Source: Variovorax sp. 54 (GTDB taxonomy: Bacteria; Pseudomonadota; Gammaproteobacteria; Burkholderiales; Burkholderiaceae_C). Taken from it: a stretch of 64,000 nucleotides of DNA. How positions within the stretch are numbered: position 1 is the stretch's first letter; each line of letters begins with the position of its first letter. Where the stretch lies: contig NZ_PEFF01000001.1 of assembly GCF_002754375.1 (NCBI RefSeq), positions 5,969,501-6,033,500 on the forward strand, written 5' to 3'. A program made the position numbers and the translations under genes. Below are positions 1 to 7,945 of the stretch, piece after piece. Under the pieces are notes generated by a model. It was not told where the DNA came from, did not search any database, and was given only the letters and a program-made list of their open reading frames with translations.

Positions 1-708
1 CTGGAAAGCCGCATCGACGAGTTCAACATCGTCATGTCGGTCAGCGAGACGCACAACCTCAGCAACCTGCGGATGACGCGCGAGCAGTCGTTTGCGCAGC
101 TGACCGACGTGATCGCGTTGGCGAAGCAGGCGAGGGTGCCGGTGAACGTGTCGCTCTCCTGCGTGTTCGGCTGCCCGATGGAAGGCGATGTGCCGCTTGA
201 GGCAGTGCAGGGCTGGATCGATCGCTTCGCTGCGCTGGGCGTACAGGGCATCACGCTGTGCGACACCACCGGCATGGCGCATCCGACCCAGGTGCAGGCG
301 GTGTGCGAGGCCGTGCGCGCGCGGCATCCGGCGCTGGAATGGACGGCGCACTTTCACAACACGAGGGGCATGGGCCTGGCGAACACCATTGCCGCGGTCG
401 AAGCGGGCATCGAGCGGCTCGACATGTCGCTCGGCGGCATCGGCGGCTGCCCCTATGCGCCGGGCGCGACAGGCAATGTCGCGACCGAGGACGTGGTCCA
501 CATGCTGCAGTGCATGGGCTACGACACCGGCATGGACCTCGACGGCCTGATCGGCGCAGCGACCGAACTCGAATCGCTCGTGCAGCACGAGCTATCGAGC
601 CAGGTCTCGCGCGCCGGTCACCGGCTCACGCGGCATGCGCCGCCGGCCGATTTCAACGAGATCGTCGAGCGCGCGAAGGCACGTTCGGCCCAGAAGGAGA
701 ACGCATGA
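1..708 (+). CDS. Hydroxymethylglutaryl-CoA lyase, 3' part
   Basis: The reading frame is open from base 1, so the N-terminus lies outside the window; about 235 C-terminal residues are visible. The family cleaves HMG-CoA to acetyl-CoA and acetoacetate, the last step of leucine breakdown. Visible marks are the metal-binding HFH pair (in AHFHNTRG) and the family signature GGCPYAPGATGNVATED, which holds the active-site cysteine in a mobile glycine-rich loop. The end of the barrel and a helical tail follow. Its TGA overlaps the ATG of the next gene (ATGA at 705-708), so the two are probably translationally coupled. The acetoacetate produced could feed the CoA-transferase at 3865-5308. Family identity is firm; other HMGL-like lyases of unknown substrate cannot be fully excluded. 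Confidence 0.9.
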   Translation: MESRIDEFNIVMSVSETHNLSNLRMTREQSFAQLTDVIALAKQARVPVNVSLSCVFGCPMEGDVPLEAVQGWIDRFAALGVQGITLCDTTGMAHPTQVQAVCEAVRARHPALEWTAHFHNTRGMGLANTIAAVEAGIERLDMSLGGIGGCPYAPGATGNVATEDVVHMLQCMGYDTGMDLDGLIGAATELESLVQHELSSQVSRAGHRLTRHAPPADFNEIVERAKARSAQKENA

Positions 709-1085
709 TCGACCACCTGGATCACCTGGTGCTCACGACCGCGAACGAAGAGGCTTGCGTGCGCTTCTACGTGGAGACGATGGGCATGACGCTGGAAGTC
801 TTCGGCGCCGGCCGCAAGGCCTTTCGCTTCGGTCACCAGAAGATCAACCTGCATGTGAAGGGCCATGAATTCGAGCCGAAGGCCGACGTGCCCACGCCCG
901 GCTCGCTCGACCTGTGCTTCATCGCCAGCGTGCCGCTCGAAGCTGCCATCGCGCGGTTGATCGCGCAGGGCGTGCCGATCATCGAAGGCCCCGTGATGCG
1001 CACGGGCGCCACCTCGCGCATCCGCTCGGTCTACGTGCGCGACCCCGACCTGAATCTCATCGAGATTTCGGAGCTGACGCCCTGA
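705..1085 (+). CDS. VOC (glyoxalase-fold) family protein
   Basis: A 126-residue single VOC module starting MIDHLDHLVL. His7, His50 and Glu120 (in NLIEISE) sit where this superfamily usually places its metal ligands. The ATG at 705 is chosen because it overlaps the lyase stop and starts exactly at the first beta strand. The reaction cannot be named from sequence; VOC proteins include glyoxalases, epimerases, dioxygenases and resistance proteins. Its coupling to an HMG-CoA lyase and its position ahead of a Bug receptor suggest a role in the same catabolic operon, which is inference. Confidence 0.85.
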   Translation: MIDHLDHLVLTTANEEACVRFYVETMGMTLEVFGAGRKAFRFGHQKINLHVKGHEFEPKADVPTPGSLDLCFIASVPLEAAIARLIAQGVPIIEGPVMRTGATSRIRSVYVRDPDLNLIEISELTP

Positions 1086-1131
1086 CGCGCGGCCCGAAGA
1101 CAGTCCACAAAAAACCACCGGAGACAAATTC

Positions 1132-2100
1132 ATGAACCCCGTTCACCGCCTGCTCGCGGTCGGCCTCGCGCTGGCCGCCACCGCCTCGCATGCCGCAGAC
1201 ACTTGGCCTGCCAGACCCCTGACCTTCGTGGTGCCGACCGCACCCGCGGGCTCGACCGACATCATGGCGCGGCTGGTCGCCGACCCGCTGCAGCGTGCGC
1301 TGGGCCAGCCGATCGTCGTCGACAACAAACCCGGCGCCAGCGGCAACATCGGCACCGAGGCCGTGGCCCGCGCCACGCCCGATGGCTACACGCTGTTGAT
1401 GCAGTACTCGGGCTACCACGTCGGCAACCCGTCGCTGTACCCGAACCTGCGCTGGAGCCCGACCAAAGACTTCGTGCCGGTGGCGATGGTGATGCGCGCG
1501 CCGCACGTGGTCGCGGTGAGCGGCAAGCTGCCGGTGACGTCGATGAAGGAACTCATCGAGTACGGCAAGAAGAAGGAGGGCGGCCTGTTCTATGCCTCGT
1601 CGGGCAACGGCTCGATCCAGCACATCGCGGGCGAGCTGCTGTCGCGCCAGACGAAGCAGCCGGCCACGCACGTGCCCTACAAGGGCTCGGGGCCGGCCAT
1701 CAACGACCTGGTGGCGGGCAATGTCGATATCTTCATCACCACGCCGCCCTCGGTCATCGGCCACTTCGCGGGCGGGCGCATCAAGCCGCTCGCGTACACG
1801 GGCAGCAAGCGGCACGCATCGATGCCGAACGTGCCGACCTCGGCCGAGGCGGGGTTGCCGGGCTACGAGGTCGAGTCGTGGTTCGCGGTGTTCGCGCCTG
1901 CGAAGACGCCGCCCGAGGTGGTGAACAAGCTCAGCGCCGAGATCAAGAAGATCGTCGAGAGCGAGGCCTTCCGCAAGAAGGTGGACGACCAGGGCGCCTT
2001 CGCGACCTACATGGACCCGCCGACGCTCGGCAAGTTCGTCGACCAGGAACTCGCGGCCTGGTCGAAGGTGATCAAGGGCGCCGACATCAAGCCGGACTGA
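1132..2100 (+). CDS. Bug-family (TctC-like) solute-binding protein
   Basis: A 322-residue periplasmic receptor of the tripartite tricarboxylate transporter type. A signal peptide ends near residue 21 (ASHA before ADTW). The mature protein shows family marks such as WPARPLTFVVPTAPAGSTD, the NKPGASGNIG loop, ARATPDGYTLL and VPYKGSGPAINDL. The ribosome site GGAGACAA (1120-1127) precedes the ATG. No TctA or TctB membrane subunits lie nearby, as is usual for the many solitary Bug receptors of Burkholderiales. The ligand is unknown; a small carboxylate handled by the upstream lyase operon is a guess. Confidence 0.92.
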   Translation: MNPVHRLLAVGLALAATASHAADTWPARPLTFVVPTAPAGSTDIMARLVADPLQRALGQPIVVDNKPGASGNIGTEAVARATPDGYTLLMQYSGYHVGNPSLYPNLRWSPTKDFVPVAMVMRAPHVVAVSGKLPVTSMKELIEYGKKKEGGLFYASSGNGSIQHIAGELLSRQTKQPATHVPYKGSGPAINDLVAGNVDIFITTPPSVIGHFAGGRIKPLAYTGSKRHASMPNVPTSAEAGLPGYEVESWFAVFAPAKTPPEVVNKLSAEIKKIVESEAFRKKVDDQGAFATYMDPPTLGKFVDQELAAWSKVIKGADIKPD

Positions 2101-2115
2101 GCGAGCTGCTCAGCC

Positions 2116-2262
2116 TCAGGGCTTGACGCCCAGCACCGACAGGATCACCGCCGCGAGGCCGAGTGCCACGGGCACCTGGTGCCCGGCCAGCGCGCGGGCC
2201 TGGGCCACGGACAGCTTGGTCTGCTGAAGGAGGTTCTTTTCCGAATGAAGGGGTGTGGACAT
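2116..2262 (-). CDS. Small single-pass membrane protein, 48 residues
   Basis: A short frame starting MSTPLHSEKN with a hydrophilic, Gln- and Lys-containing N-terminal half and one hydrophobic segment (PVALGLAAVILSVLGV) running almost to the C-terminus. A good ribosome site (AGGAG, about eight bases before the ATG) supports translation. It is convergent with the Bug receptor gene, 15 bases from that stop. I do not recognise a family. The topology suggests a tail-anchored inner-membrane peptide. The 3' end may share a transcription stop with the Bug gene, though no clear hairpin is seen. Confidence 0.5.
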   Translation of the reverse strand: MSTPLHSEKNLLQQTKLSVAQARALAGHQVPVALGLAAVILSVLGVKP

Positions 2263-2424
2263 GGTGTCTGCTCCTGTGTGGGGCGAACGGTGTGTTCGCG
2301 TGGGTTCCACGATAGGCCTCTCAACCTGCGATGACGCACAGGTTTTGTCGACACGGCGTTTCCGTTTTCGCAACGATCCGGCGGCTCTGGCAGGGAACTT
2401 CTGCTCAGAACTCAGAATAGGGTC

Positions 2425-2925
2425 ATGCAACGGAGCGCACGCAACACACACACGACGGGTTTGAAGATGCGCAGGGCCACCCCGGCCGATGCGGTGCCCT
2501 GGACGCTCCTGTTCGACGCGGACGGCCCGCGCCCCGAAATCGAAAAGTACCTGCTGCGCGGTGAGCAATGGCTGGCCGAACAGGCCGGCGAGGTCGTCGG
2601 CCAGATGGTGCTCATGACCACGCGCGTCGACACCTGGGAGATCATGAACATCGCCGTGGCCGAGTCGCACAAGGGCCAGGGCATCGGCACCGCCATGCTG
2701 AAGAAGGCGAAGCTGCTCGCCACGCAACGCGGCGCCCACCGGCTCGAAGTCGGCACCGGCAACAGCAGCCTGCGCGAGCTGGCCTTCTACCAGCGCTTCG
2801 GCTTTCGCATCGTCGGCGTCGACGTCGACTACTTCGTGCGCCGTTGGGGCAGGGCGACGAAGCAGAACGGCATCCCGCTGCGGGACCTGGTCCGGATGGA
2901 GATGGTGCTGTCGCGCGCCTCGTAG
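2425..2925 (+). CDS. GNAT family N-acetyltransferase
   Basis: 166 residues from the ATG at 2425. The domain itself begins at MRRATPADAVPW, so an internal ATG at 2467 (152 residues) is an equally good start; neither has a strong ribosome site. The acetyl-CoA pyrophosphate-binding motif is clear (HKGQGIGTAML, motif A of the family), followed by the GNSSLRELAFYQRFGFRI strand-helix typical of the fold. The substrate amine cannot be predicted. It stands alone between a small membrane protein gene on the other strand and a repeat-filled spacer. Confidence 0.82.
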   Translation: MQRSARNTHTTGLKMRRATPADAVPWTLLFDADGPRPEIEKYLLRGEQWLAEQAGEVVGQMVLMTTRVDTWEIMNIAVAESHKGQGIGTAMLKKAKLLATQRGAHRLEVGTGNSSLRELAFYQRFGFRIVGVDVDYFVRRWGRATKQNGIPLRDLVRMEMVLSRAS

Positions 2926-2950
2926 TCGGTGCCTGGTTCTTTCAGGGAGC

Positions 2951-3042
2951 GATCACGCCGACGGGGCACCTTGCTCCGCGAATGTCCCCCGCCTGCGGCT
3001 CCTCCTTGATTTCGCTGCGCAAGGCACCCCATCAGCGTGATC
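2951..3042. repeat. Palindromic element, copy 1
   Basis: A 92-base element whose ends form an imperfect inverted repeat (GATCACGCCGACGGGGCACC against GATCACGCTGATGGGGTGCC read from the other end). Its core reads TCCCCCGCCTGCGGCTCCTCCTTGATTTCGCTGCG in two parts across 2985-3019. It lies between the acetyltransferase and the LuxR regulator in non-coding DNA. A second copy in the opposite orientation follows at about 3095-3173. This is the form of REP/BIME-like or miniature palindromic elements; no transposase is present. Confidence 0.7.
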
Positions 3043-3094
3043 GTTGTCAGCGGCAGTCGTTGATCGGCGAGCACCAGCAGCGTGCCCAGGTGCG

Positions 3095-3173
3095 CAGGGC
3101 ACTGGGTGCTCCCCGCAGCGAAATCAAGGAGGAGCGAAGCGGGGGACATTTGCGGAGGGGAGTACCCGGTGTC
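3095..3173. repeat. Palindromic element, inverted copy 2
   Basis: Bases 3114-3160 repeat the core of the first element in reverse complement (CGCAGCGAAATCAAGGAGGA, then GGGGGACATT). The two cores match over about 47 bases with a few differences. The flanks GGGTGCTCCCCGC and GCGGAGGGGAGTACCC are themselves an imperfect inverted repeat, so this copy can also fold alone. Together the copies could make one large cruciform in the 279-base spacer or block read-through in both directions. Confidence 0.68.
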
Positions 3174-3204
3174 CTGTGCACGCGCCCCGAAAAGAATCGT
3201 GCAG

Positions 3205-3771
3205 CTACCCCGCGATCAGCTTCTGCACCAGCTCCGCAGTCGTAGCCGCCGCGTACTTGCGCATCAACCGCGCCCGATGCAGCTCGACTGTCCGATGGCT
3301 GATGCCCAGCGCCTTCCCGATCTCCTTCGACGTCAGCCCGCGCATCACCTGCGCCGCCACCTCGCGCTCGCGCGGCGTGAGCTCGGCCTTCACCGCGCGA
3401 CGCGAGCCCAGGTCCTCGAAAGTCCAGATACCGGCCTCGTGCGGCGCCGCACGGTTCATCGCGTGGCCGGTGACGTGACACCAGAAGGTCTCGCCGGCCA
3501 GCGCGCCGTGCAGGCCACCCAGGCGCTTCATCATGCGGTTGTCGGCATAGTGGCCGCTGGCGTTCAGAAAGGGCTCCATGCGCTTGCCGATGCGCTCGAA
3601 CTCGGCCACGCTCGGGTACAGGATGCTGAACGAATGCCCGACCAGCGCGGAGGGCTCCGCGCCGAAGATCTCGCACACGCGCTGGTTGCAGGCGACGATG
3701 GTGCGGTTGCTCGACACCACCATGCCGACGGGTGCATGCTCAAAAGCCAGCCGGTAATCGATCTCGGGCAT
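3205..3771 (-). CDS. PAS-domain LuxR-family transcriptional regulator
   Basis: 188 residues. Residues about 1-120 are a PAS sensor domain (DYRLAFEHAPVGMVVSSN, then FGAEPSALVGHS and a closing GIWTFEDL strand). Residues about 127-185 are a LuxR/NarL helix-turn-helix (LTPREREVAAQVMRGLTSKEIGKALGISHRTVELHRARL). There is no receiver domain, so a small ligand or redox signal rather than a phosphoryl group is likely. The gene is divergent from the CoA-transferase genes across a 93-base spacer holding an inverted repeat at 3791-3816. It is the natural candidate to control that operon and itself. Confidence 0.88.
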   Translation of the reverse strand: MPEIDYRLAFEHAPVGMVVSSNRTIVACNQRVCEIFGAEPSALVGHSFSILYPSVAEFERIGKRMEPFLNASGHYADNRMMKRLGGLHGALAGETFWCHVTGHAMNRAAPHEAGIWTFEDLGSRRAVKAELTPREREVAAQVMRGLTSKEIGKALGISHRTVELHRARLMRKYAAATTAELVQKLIAG

Positions 3772-3790
3772 CAGGTGTCACCATTACGAA

Positions 3791-3816
3791 ATACTACGTA
3801 TACGAGTAGGTAGTAT
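3791..3816. promoter_or_regulatory. Inverted repeat in the LuxR/CoA-transferase spacer
   Basis: ATACTAC (3791-3797) and GTAGTAT (3810-3816) are a perfect inverted repeat, centre to centre 19 bases apart, with a partly symmetric middle. It lies between the divergent PAS-LuxR regulator and the CoA-transferase operon. The arrangement is what a dimeric LuxR-type activator site would look like; binding is inferred. Confidence 0.55.
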
Positions 3817-3864
3817 CGTTGAAGCCTTTCCCACCCACTCTCCACCACCCATCAAGGAGCCCGA

Positions 3865-4668
3865 GTGAACAAGATTTTTCCCTCCGCAGAAGCGGCACTC
3901 AAGGGGGTCGTGGCCGACGGGCAGACGCTCGCGGTCGGCGGCTTCGGCCTGTGCGGCATTCCCGAAGCGCTGATTGACGCGCTGAAGGATTCCGGCGTGC
4001 AGAACCTCACCGTCATCTCGAACAACGCGGGCGTCGACGGTTTCGGCCTCGGCAAGCTGCTCGAGACGCGCCAGATCAAGAAGATGATCGCGTCGTACGT
4101 GGGCGAGAACAAGGAGTTCGAGCGCCAGTACCTGGCCGGTGAACTGGCCCTCGAATTCACGCCCCAGGGCACGCTGGCCGAGAAGCTGCGCGCCGGTGGC
4201 GCGGGCATTCCGGCCTTCTTCACGAAGACCGGCGTGGGCACGCAAGTGGCCGAAGGCAAGGAACTGCGCGAGTTCGACGGCGAGACCTACGTCATGGAGC
4301 ACTCGCTGGTGCCCGACGTGGCGCTGGTCAAGGCCGACGTGGCCGACAAGGCCGGCAACCTGCGCTTTCGCCTCACGGCGCGCAACTTCAACCCGGCCGC
4401 CGCCATGGCCGGCAAGGTCTGCATCGTTGAGGTCGAGAAGATCGTCGAAGTGGGCGAGCTGGCCCCCGACGACATCCACCTGCCGGGCATCTACGTGCAC
4501 CGCCTGGTGCTCAACGCCACGCCCGAGAAGCGCATCGAGAAGCGCACCCTGAGCGCATCGGTCGATGCCGCCGCCGCCAAGGTCGAGGCCCAGACCGCCA
4601 TCGCCCAGGCCGCAGCAACAGGCAGCGAATCGCCCGTGAAGGCCGTCAACAAGAAAGAAGGAGCCTGA
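3865..4668 (+). CDS. 3-oxoacid CoA-transferase, subunit A
   Basis: 267 residues. The family I CoA-transferase signature [16 protein letters not shown] lies near residues 18-33, followed by the usual [23 protein letters not shown] segment. The subunit pairs with subunit B to move CoA from succinyl-CoA to acetoacetate or a similar 3-oxoacid. It is longer than the usual roughly 230 residues because of an Ala- and Glu-rich C-terminal tail (from about residue 235) of unknown role. The stop is one base from the start of subunit B, indicating one transcript. The exact acyl substrate (acetoacetate versus 3-oxoadipate) cannot be fixed from sequence; no aromatic-pathway genes are nearby, which favours acetoacetate. 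Confidence 0.92.
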   Translation: MNKIFPSAEAALKGVVADGQTLAVGGFGLCGIPEALIDALKDSGVQNLTVISNNAGVDGFGLGKLLETRQIKKMIASYVGENKEFERQYLAGELALEFTPQGTLAEKLRAGGAGIPAFFTKTGVGTQVAEGKELREFDGETYVMEHSLVPDVALVKADVADKAGNLRFRLTARNFNPAAAMAGKVCIVEVEKIVEVGELAPDDIHLPGIYVHRLVLNATPEKRIEKRTLSASVDAAAAKVEAQTAIAQAAATGSESPVKAVNKKEGA

Positions 4669-4669
4669 G

Positions 4670-5308
4670 ATGCCCTGGACCCAAGACCAGATGGCGGCCC
4701 GTGCCGCGCAAGAACTCGAAGACGGCTTCTACGTCAACCTCGGCATCGGCATTCCGACCCTGGTGGCCAACCATACCGGCACCAAGGAAGTGTGGCTGCA
4801 GAGCGAAAACGGCATGCTCGGCATCGGCCCGTTCCCGACCGAAGACAACGTCGACGCCGACCTCATCAACGCCGGCAAGCAGACCGTGACCACGCTGCCC
4901 GGCTCGGCCATCTTCGGCAGCCATGACAGCTTCGCGATGATCCGCGGCGGCAAGATCAACCTGTCGATCCTCGGTGCGATGCAGGTCAGCGCCAAGGGCG
5001 ACCTCGCCAACTGGATGATCCCCGGCAAGATGGTCAAGGGCATGGGCGGCGCCATGGACCTCGTGGCCGGCGTGAAGCGCGTGATCGTGCTGATGGAACA
5101 CGTGGCCAAGAAGAAGGACGGCACCGAAGACCTGAAGATCCTCGAGCAGTGCTCGCTGCCGCTGACCGGCGTGGGTGTGGTCGACCGCATCATCACCGAC
5201 CTGGCCGTGATGGACGTCGTGCCCGAAGGCCTCAAGGTCGTCGAGCTGGCGCCGGGCGTGAGCTTCGATGCGTTGCAGGCCAAGACCGGTGCGAAGCTGA
5301 TCCAGTAA
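4670..5308 (+). CDS. 3-oxoacid CoA-transferase, subunit B
   Basis: 212 residues. The second family I signature LQSENG holds the catalytic glutamate at about residue 46, which forms the acyl-glutamyl and glutamyl-CoA intermediates. The preceding [13 protein letters not shown] loop and the later [14 protein letters not shown] and [14 protein letters not shown] blocks are typical. AAGGAG lies seven bases before the ATG. It forms a hetero-oligomer with the preceding subunit, and the operon ends in a hairpin terminator at 5350-5381. Confidence 0.94.
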   Translation: MPWTQDQMAARAAQELEDGFYVNLGIGIPTLVANHTGTKEVWLQSENGMLGIGPFPTEDNVDADLINAGKQTVTTLPGSAIFGSHDSFAMIRGGKINLSILGAMQVSAKGDLANWMIPGKMVKGMGGAMDLVAGVKRVIVLMEHVAKKKDGTEDLKILEQCSLPLTGVGVVDRIITDLAVMDVVPEGLKVVELAPGVSFDALQAKTGAKLIQ

Positions 5309-5349
5309 GCCATCGGCACAAGGTCGCGAACGCAACGACACACAACACA

Positions 5350-5381
5350 GGCAGGGCCGCGCAAGCGGACCCTGCCTTTTT
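5350..5381 (+). terminator. Rho-independent terminator of the CoA-transferase operon
   Basis: GGCAGGGCCGC (5350-5360) pairs with GCGGACCCTGCC (5365-5376) with one bulged A and a GCAA tetraloop. Five T residues follow. It lies 42 bases after the subunit B stop and just ahead of the next gene at 5415, so that gene probably has its own promoter or relies on leakage. Confidence 0.85.
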
Positions 5382-5414
5382 CATTGTTTCCTCTTTCCCC
5401 TGAAGGGTTGACGC

Positions 5415-6812
5415 ATGGCAACGAGTGAAGAAGTCCTGGCCGGTCTCTGGCAACTGGCGGGGCTGCCCGCCGAAGCGCTGGCTTTCACGCGGCTCACGGG
5501 CGCCGACCCGGTGCTGCCGTCGTCCTTCGCGGTCGGCCTCGCGGCGCAGGCCAGCATCGCGGCCGCGGCGCTCGCCGCCTGCGAGCTGGGGCACCGGCGC
5601 GGCGTGGCGCGGCAGGAGGTGGCGGTCGACACGCTGCATGCCGCGCTCGACTGCACGGGCTGGTTCAGCCTCGACGGCCGCGTGCCCGAGTTGTGGGACA
5701 CCTTCTCGGGCATGTACCGCTGCGTCGACGGCTGGGTGCGCATTCACGCCAACTTCAAGCACCACCGCGAAGGCGCGCTGCGCCTCATGAAGCTGGACCC
5801 TGCCATCGCCACGCGTGCCGACGCCGAGGCCGCGATGGCCGGCTGGCGCGCGATCGATTTCGAATCGGCCGCCGCCGCGCAAGGCCTGGTGGCCACCGCG
5901 CTGCGCCGCTTCGACGCGTGGGACGCCACGCCGCAGGGGCAGGCGGTCGCGGCGCAGCCGCTCTTCACCATCGAGCGCATCGGTGACGCACCGCCGCGCG
6001 CGCTGCCACCGTTGCGCGACGACCAGCGCCCGCTCGAAGGCCTGCGCGTGCTCGATCTCACGCGCATCCTCGCAGGGCCGGTCGGTGGAAGGGCGCTGGC
6101 CGCCTATGGCGCCGACGTGATGCTGGTCAATTCACCCAACCTGCCGAACATCGAATCCATCGCCGACACCAGCCGCGGCAAGCTCTCGACGCATGTCGAC
6201 CTGTGCACCGACGCAGGCCGCGCCGTGCTGCACGGCCTCGTCGCCGATGCACACGTCTTCGTACAGGGCTACCGCCCCGGCGGCATCGCAGCACTGGGCT
6301 TCGGCCCCGAGGCGCTGGCGCGCGAGCGGCCGGGCATCGTCTGCGTGTCGCTCACGGCCTATGGCACGCAGGGGCCGTGGGCCGATCGGCGTGGCTTCGA
6401 TTCGCTGGTGCAGACCGCCATGGGCTTCAACGAGGCCGAAGGCGAAGCGGCGGGTGATGGCAAGCCGCGCCCGATGCCGATGCAGATCCTCGATGAGGCC
6501 AGCGGCTACCTGATCGCCCTCGGCGCCGCCGCGGCGCTGTGGCGCCAGCAGCAGGAGGGCGGCAGCTGGCATGTGCAGGTGTCGCTGGCGCAGACGGGGC
6601 AGTGGTTGCGCGGGCTGGGCCGCGTGGACGGCGGGCTGTCGATCGCGCGGGCCGGTGTCGAGTCGTATGTCGAGACCTCGTCTTCGGGCTTCGGCGAACT
6701 GACGGCGGTGCGCCACAGCGCGCAGCTCTCGCGCACGCCGGCCACTTGGCCACGGCCTTCGATGCCGCCGGGCAGCCATCCGCCGGTGTGGCCCCCCGCT
6801 GCCGGGGAATGA
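5415..6812 (+). CDS. CaiB/BaiF (class III) CoA-transferase family protein
   Basis: 465 residues. The core begins near residue 207 (LEGLRVLDLTRILAGPVGGR) after an N-terminal part of about 200 residues that resembles a second, degenerate half, as in long members of this family. The catalytic aspartate is likely Asp329 in RRGFDSLVQ. The family transfers CoA between carboxylic acids through an aspartyl-CoA intermediate, or racemises 2-methylacyl-CoAs. The last 50 residues are proline- and serine-rich. It follows a terminator, so it is a separate unit from the ketone-body operon. The substrate is not predictable. Confidence 0.88.
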   Translation: MATSEEVLAGLWQLAGLPAEALAFTRLTGADPVLPSSFAVGLAAQASIAAAALAACELGHRRGVARQEVAVDTLHAALDCTGWFSLDGRVPELWDTFSGMYRCVDGWVRIHANFKHHREGALRLMKLDPAIATRADAEAAMAGWRAIDFESAAAAQGLVATALRRFDAWDATPQGQAVAAQPLFTIERIGDAPPRALPPLRDDQRPLEGLRVLDLTRILAGPVGGRALAAYGADVMLVNSPNLPNIESIADTSRGKLSTHVDLCTDAGRAVLHGLVADAHVFVQGYRPGGIAALGFGPEALARERPGIVCVSLTAYGTQGPWADRRGFDSLVQTAMGFNEAEGEAAGDGKPRPMPMQILDEASGYLIALGAAAALWRQQQEGGSWHVQVSLAQTGQWLRGLGRVDGGLSIARAGVESYVETSSSGFGELTAVRHSAQLSRTPATWPRPSMPPGSHPPVWPPAAGE

Positions 6813-6824
6813 GAAACTGGGCGC

Positions 6825-7886
6825 ATGGCTTACCTAGACATCGACAACCTCCAGAGCATTTTTCTTGACGACGAGGCGCTGCGCGCACGGCATCTGCAGC
6901 GCCAGCCTTGCGGCGCCCTGCACCTCACGAGCGGCCGCATCGTGGCCTGCGATCCGCTGGTGCAGCCCGAGCGCGAGCCTTTTGTTCGCAGCGTGAGCGG
7001 GCGCGGCGCATTCCCCGTCGAGGTGCTGCAAGGCGGAGGCCGCCATGCGCTGGCCGTGCTGTGGCTGCGCGAGCGCGGAAGCCTGCAGGCAAGCGATCTG
7101 CACTGGGAGGCAGCACTGCTCGAAGGGCAGTCGCAGGACGAACTCGGCAGCAACGAGTTTTACGGCTACCCGGTCGATGCCGGCGTCGGCTGCTTCATGG
7201 ATGCCGACGGCGCCAAGGCCATGGCCGAGCGCGAGGCGCGCGAGTCCGCCACCAACCCCGAGTACGTCAGCTACTACGACGACGTGCTCGGCGCCGACCT
7301 CGCCTCGGCCGACATCGCCGACCACTACCCGTTGGGCGCGGGCAGCGCGAACAACGTGCTGATCTTCAGCGCGGGCTGGGGCGACGGCAGCTACCCGAGC
7401 TTCTGGGCGCTCGACGCCGCAGGCGAACCTGTGGCGCTCGTGACCGACTTCATGGTCATGCAGGGCGGCGACGCGCGCGACGAGGACGACAAGCGCAGCG
7501 ACGCCTACCTGGCCAGCCTTTCGCCCGAGAAACTGGCGGCGCTCGAGGCGCTGGGCGCGGCAGCGGTCGCAGGCGATGCGGCGGCGATCCAGCCCCTGCT
7601 CGACGGCGGGCTCGCGCAGCCCAACGAGATCATTCCTTCGCTCGGCGAGACCGCCATCATGAGCGCCATCCGCATGAACCAGCTCGACGCGCTGCGCGTG
7701 CTGCTGGCAGCAGTGCCAGGCCCGCTGCCGATGCCGCCGCAGTTCTATCGCATGGACACGGAAGAGAGCTACATCGACTACGCGCGCCGGCTCAAGAAGC
7801 CGCGCGTGGAGGGGCTGATCGAGCTGCTGGAAGCGGCTGCGGTGCCGGCGGCCAAGCCTGGATTTCTGAAGCGCCTTTTCTCCTGA
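6825..7886 (+). CDS. DUF4241 protein with an ankyrin-like C-terminal region
   Basis: 353 residues, no signal peptide. Residues about 25-215 match the DUF4241 pattern: GALHLTSGRIVACDPLVQ near the start, then FYGYPVDAGVGCFMD, and a FSAGWGDGSYPSFWALD block. After about residue 235 the sequence becomes helical and repeat-like (AAAVAGDAAAIQPLLDGGL, then ETAIMSAIRMNQLDALRVLL), resembling two or three ankyrin repeats. It begins 12 bases after the CoA-transferase stop. DUF4241 proteins are often found with toxin-immunity or contact-dependent loci, but no toxin is seen here, so no role is assigned. Confidence 0.72.
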   Translation: MAYLDIDNLQSIFLDDEALRARHLQRQPCGALHLTSGRIVACDPLVQPEREPFVRSVSGRGAFPVEVLQGGGRHALAVLWLRERGSLQASDLHWEAALLEGQSQDELGSNEFYGYPVDAGVGCFMDADGAKAMAEREARESATNPEYVSYYDDVLGADLASADIADHYPLGAGSANNVLIFSAGWGDGSYPSFWALDAAGEPVALVTDFMVMQGGDARDEDDKRSDAYLASLSPEKLAALEALGAAAVAGDAAAIQPLLDGGLAQPNEIIPSLGETAIMSAIRMNQLDALRVLLAAVPGPLPMPPQFYRMDTEESYIDYARRLKKPRVEGLIELLEAAAVPAAKPGFLKRLFS

Positions 7887-7945
7887 ACGCGCGAACTTGA
7901 ACCGTCAATGATTCCTTGACGGTTGCTTCTTCGCTCGCGAACCGG

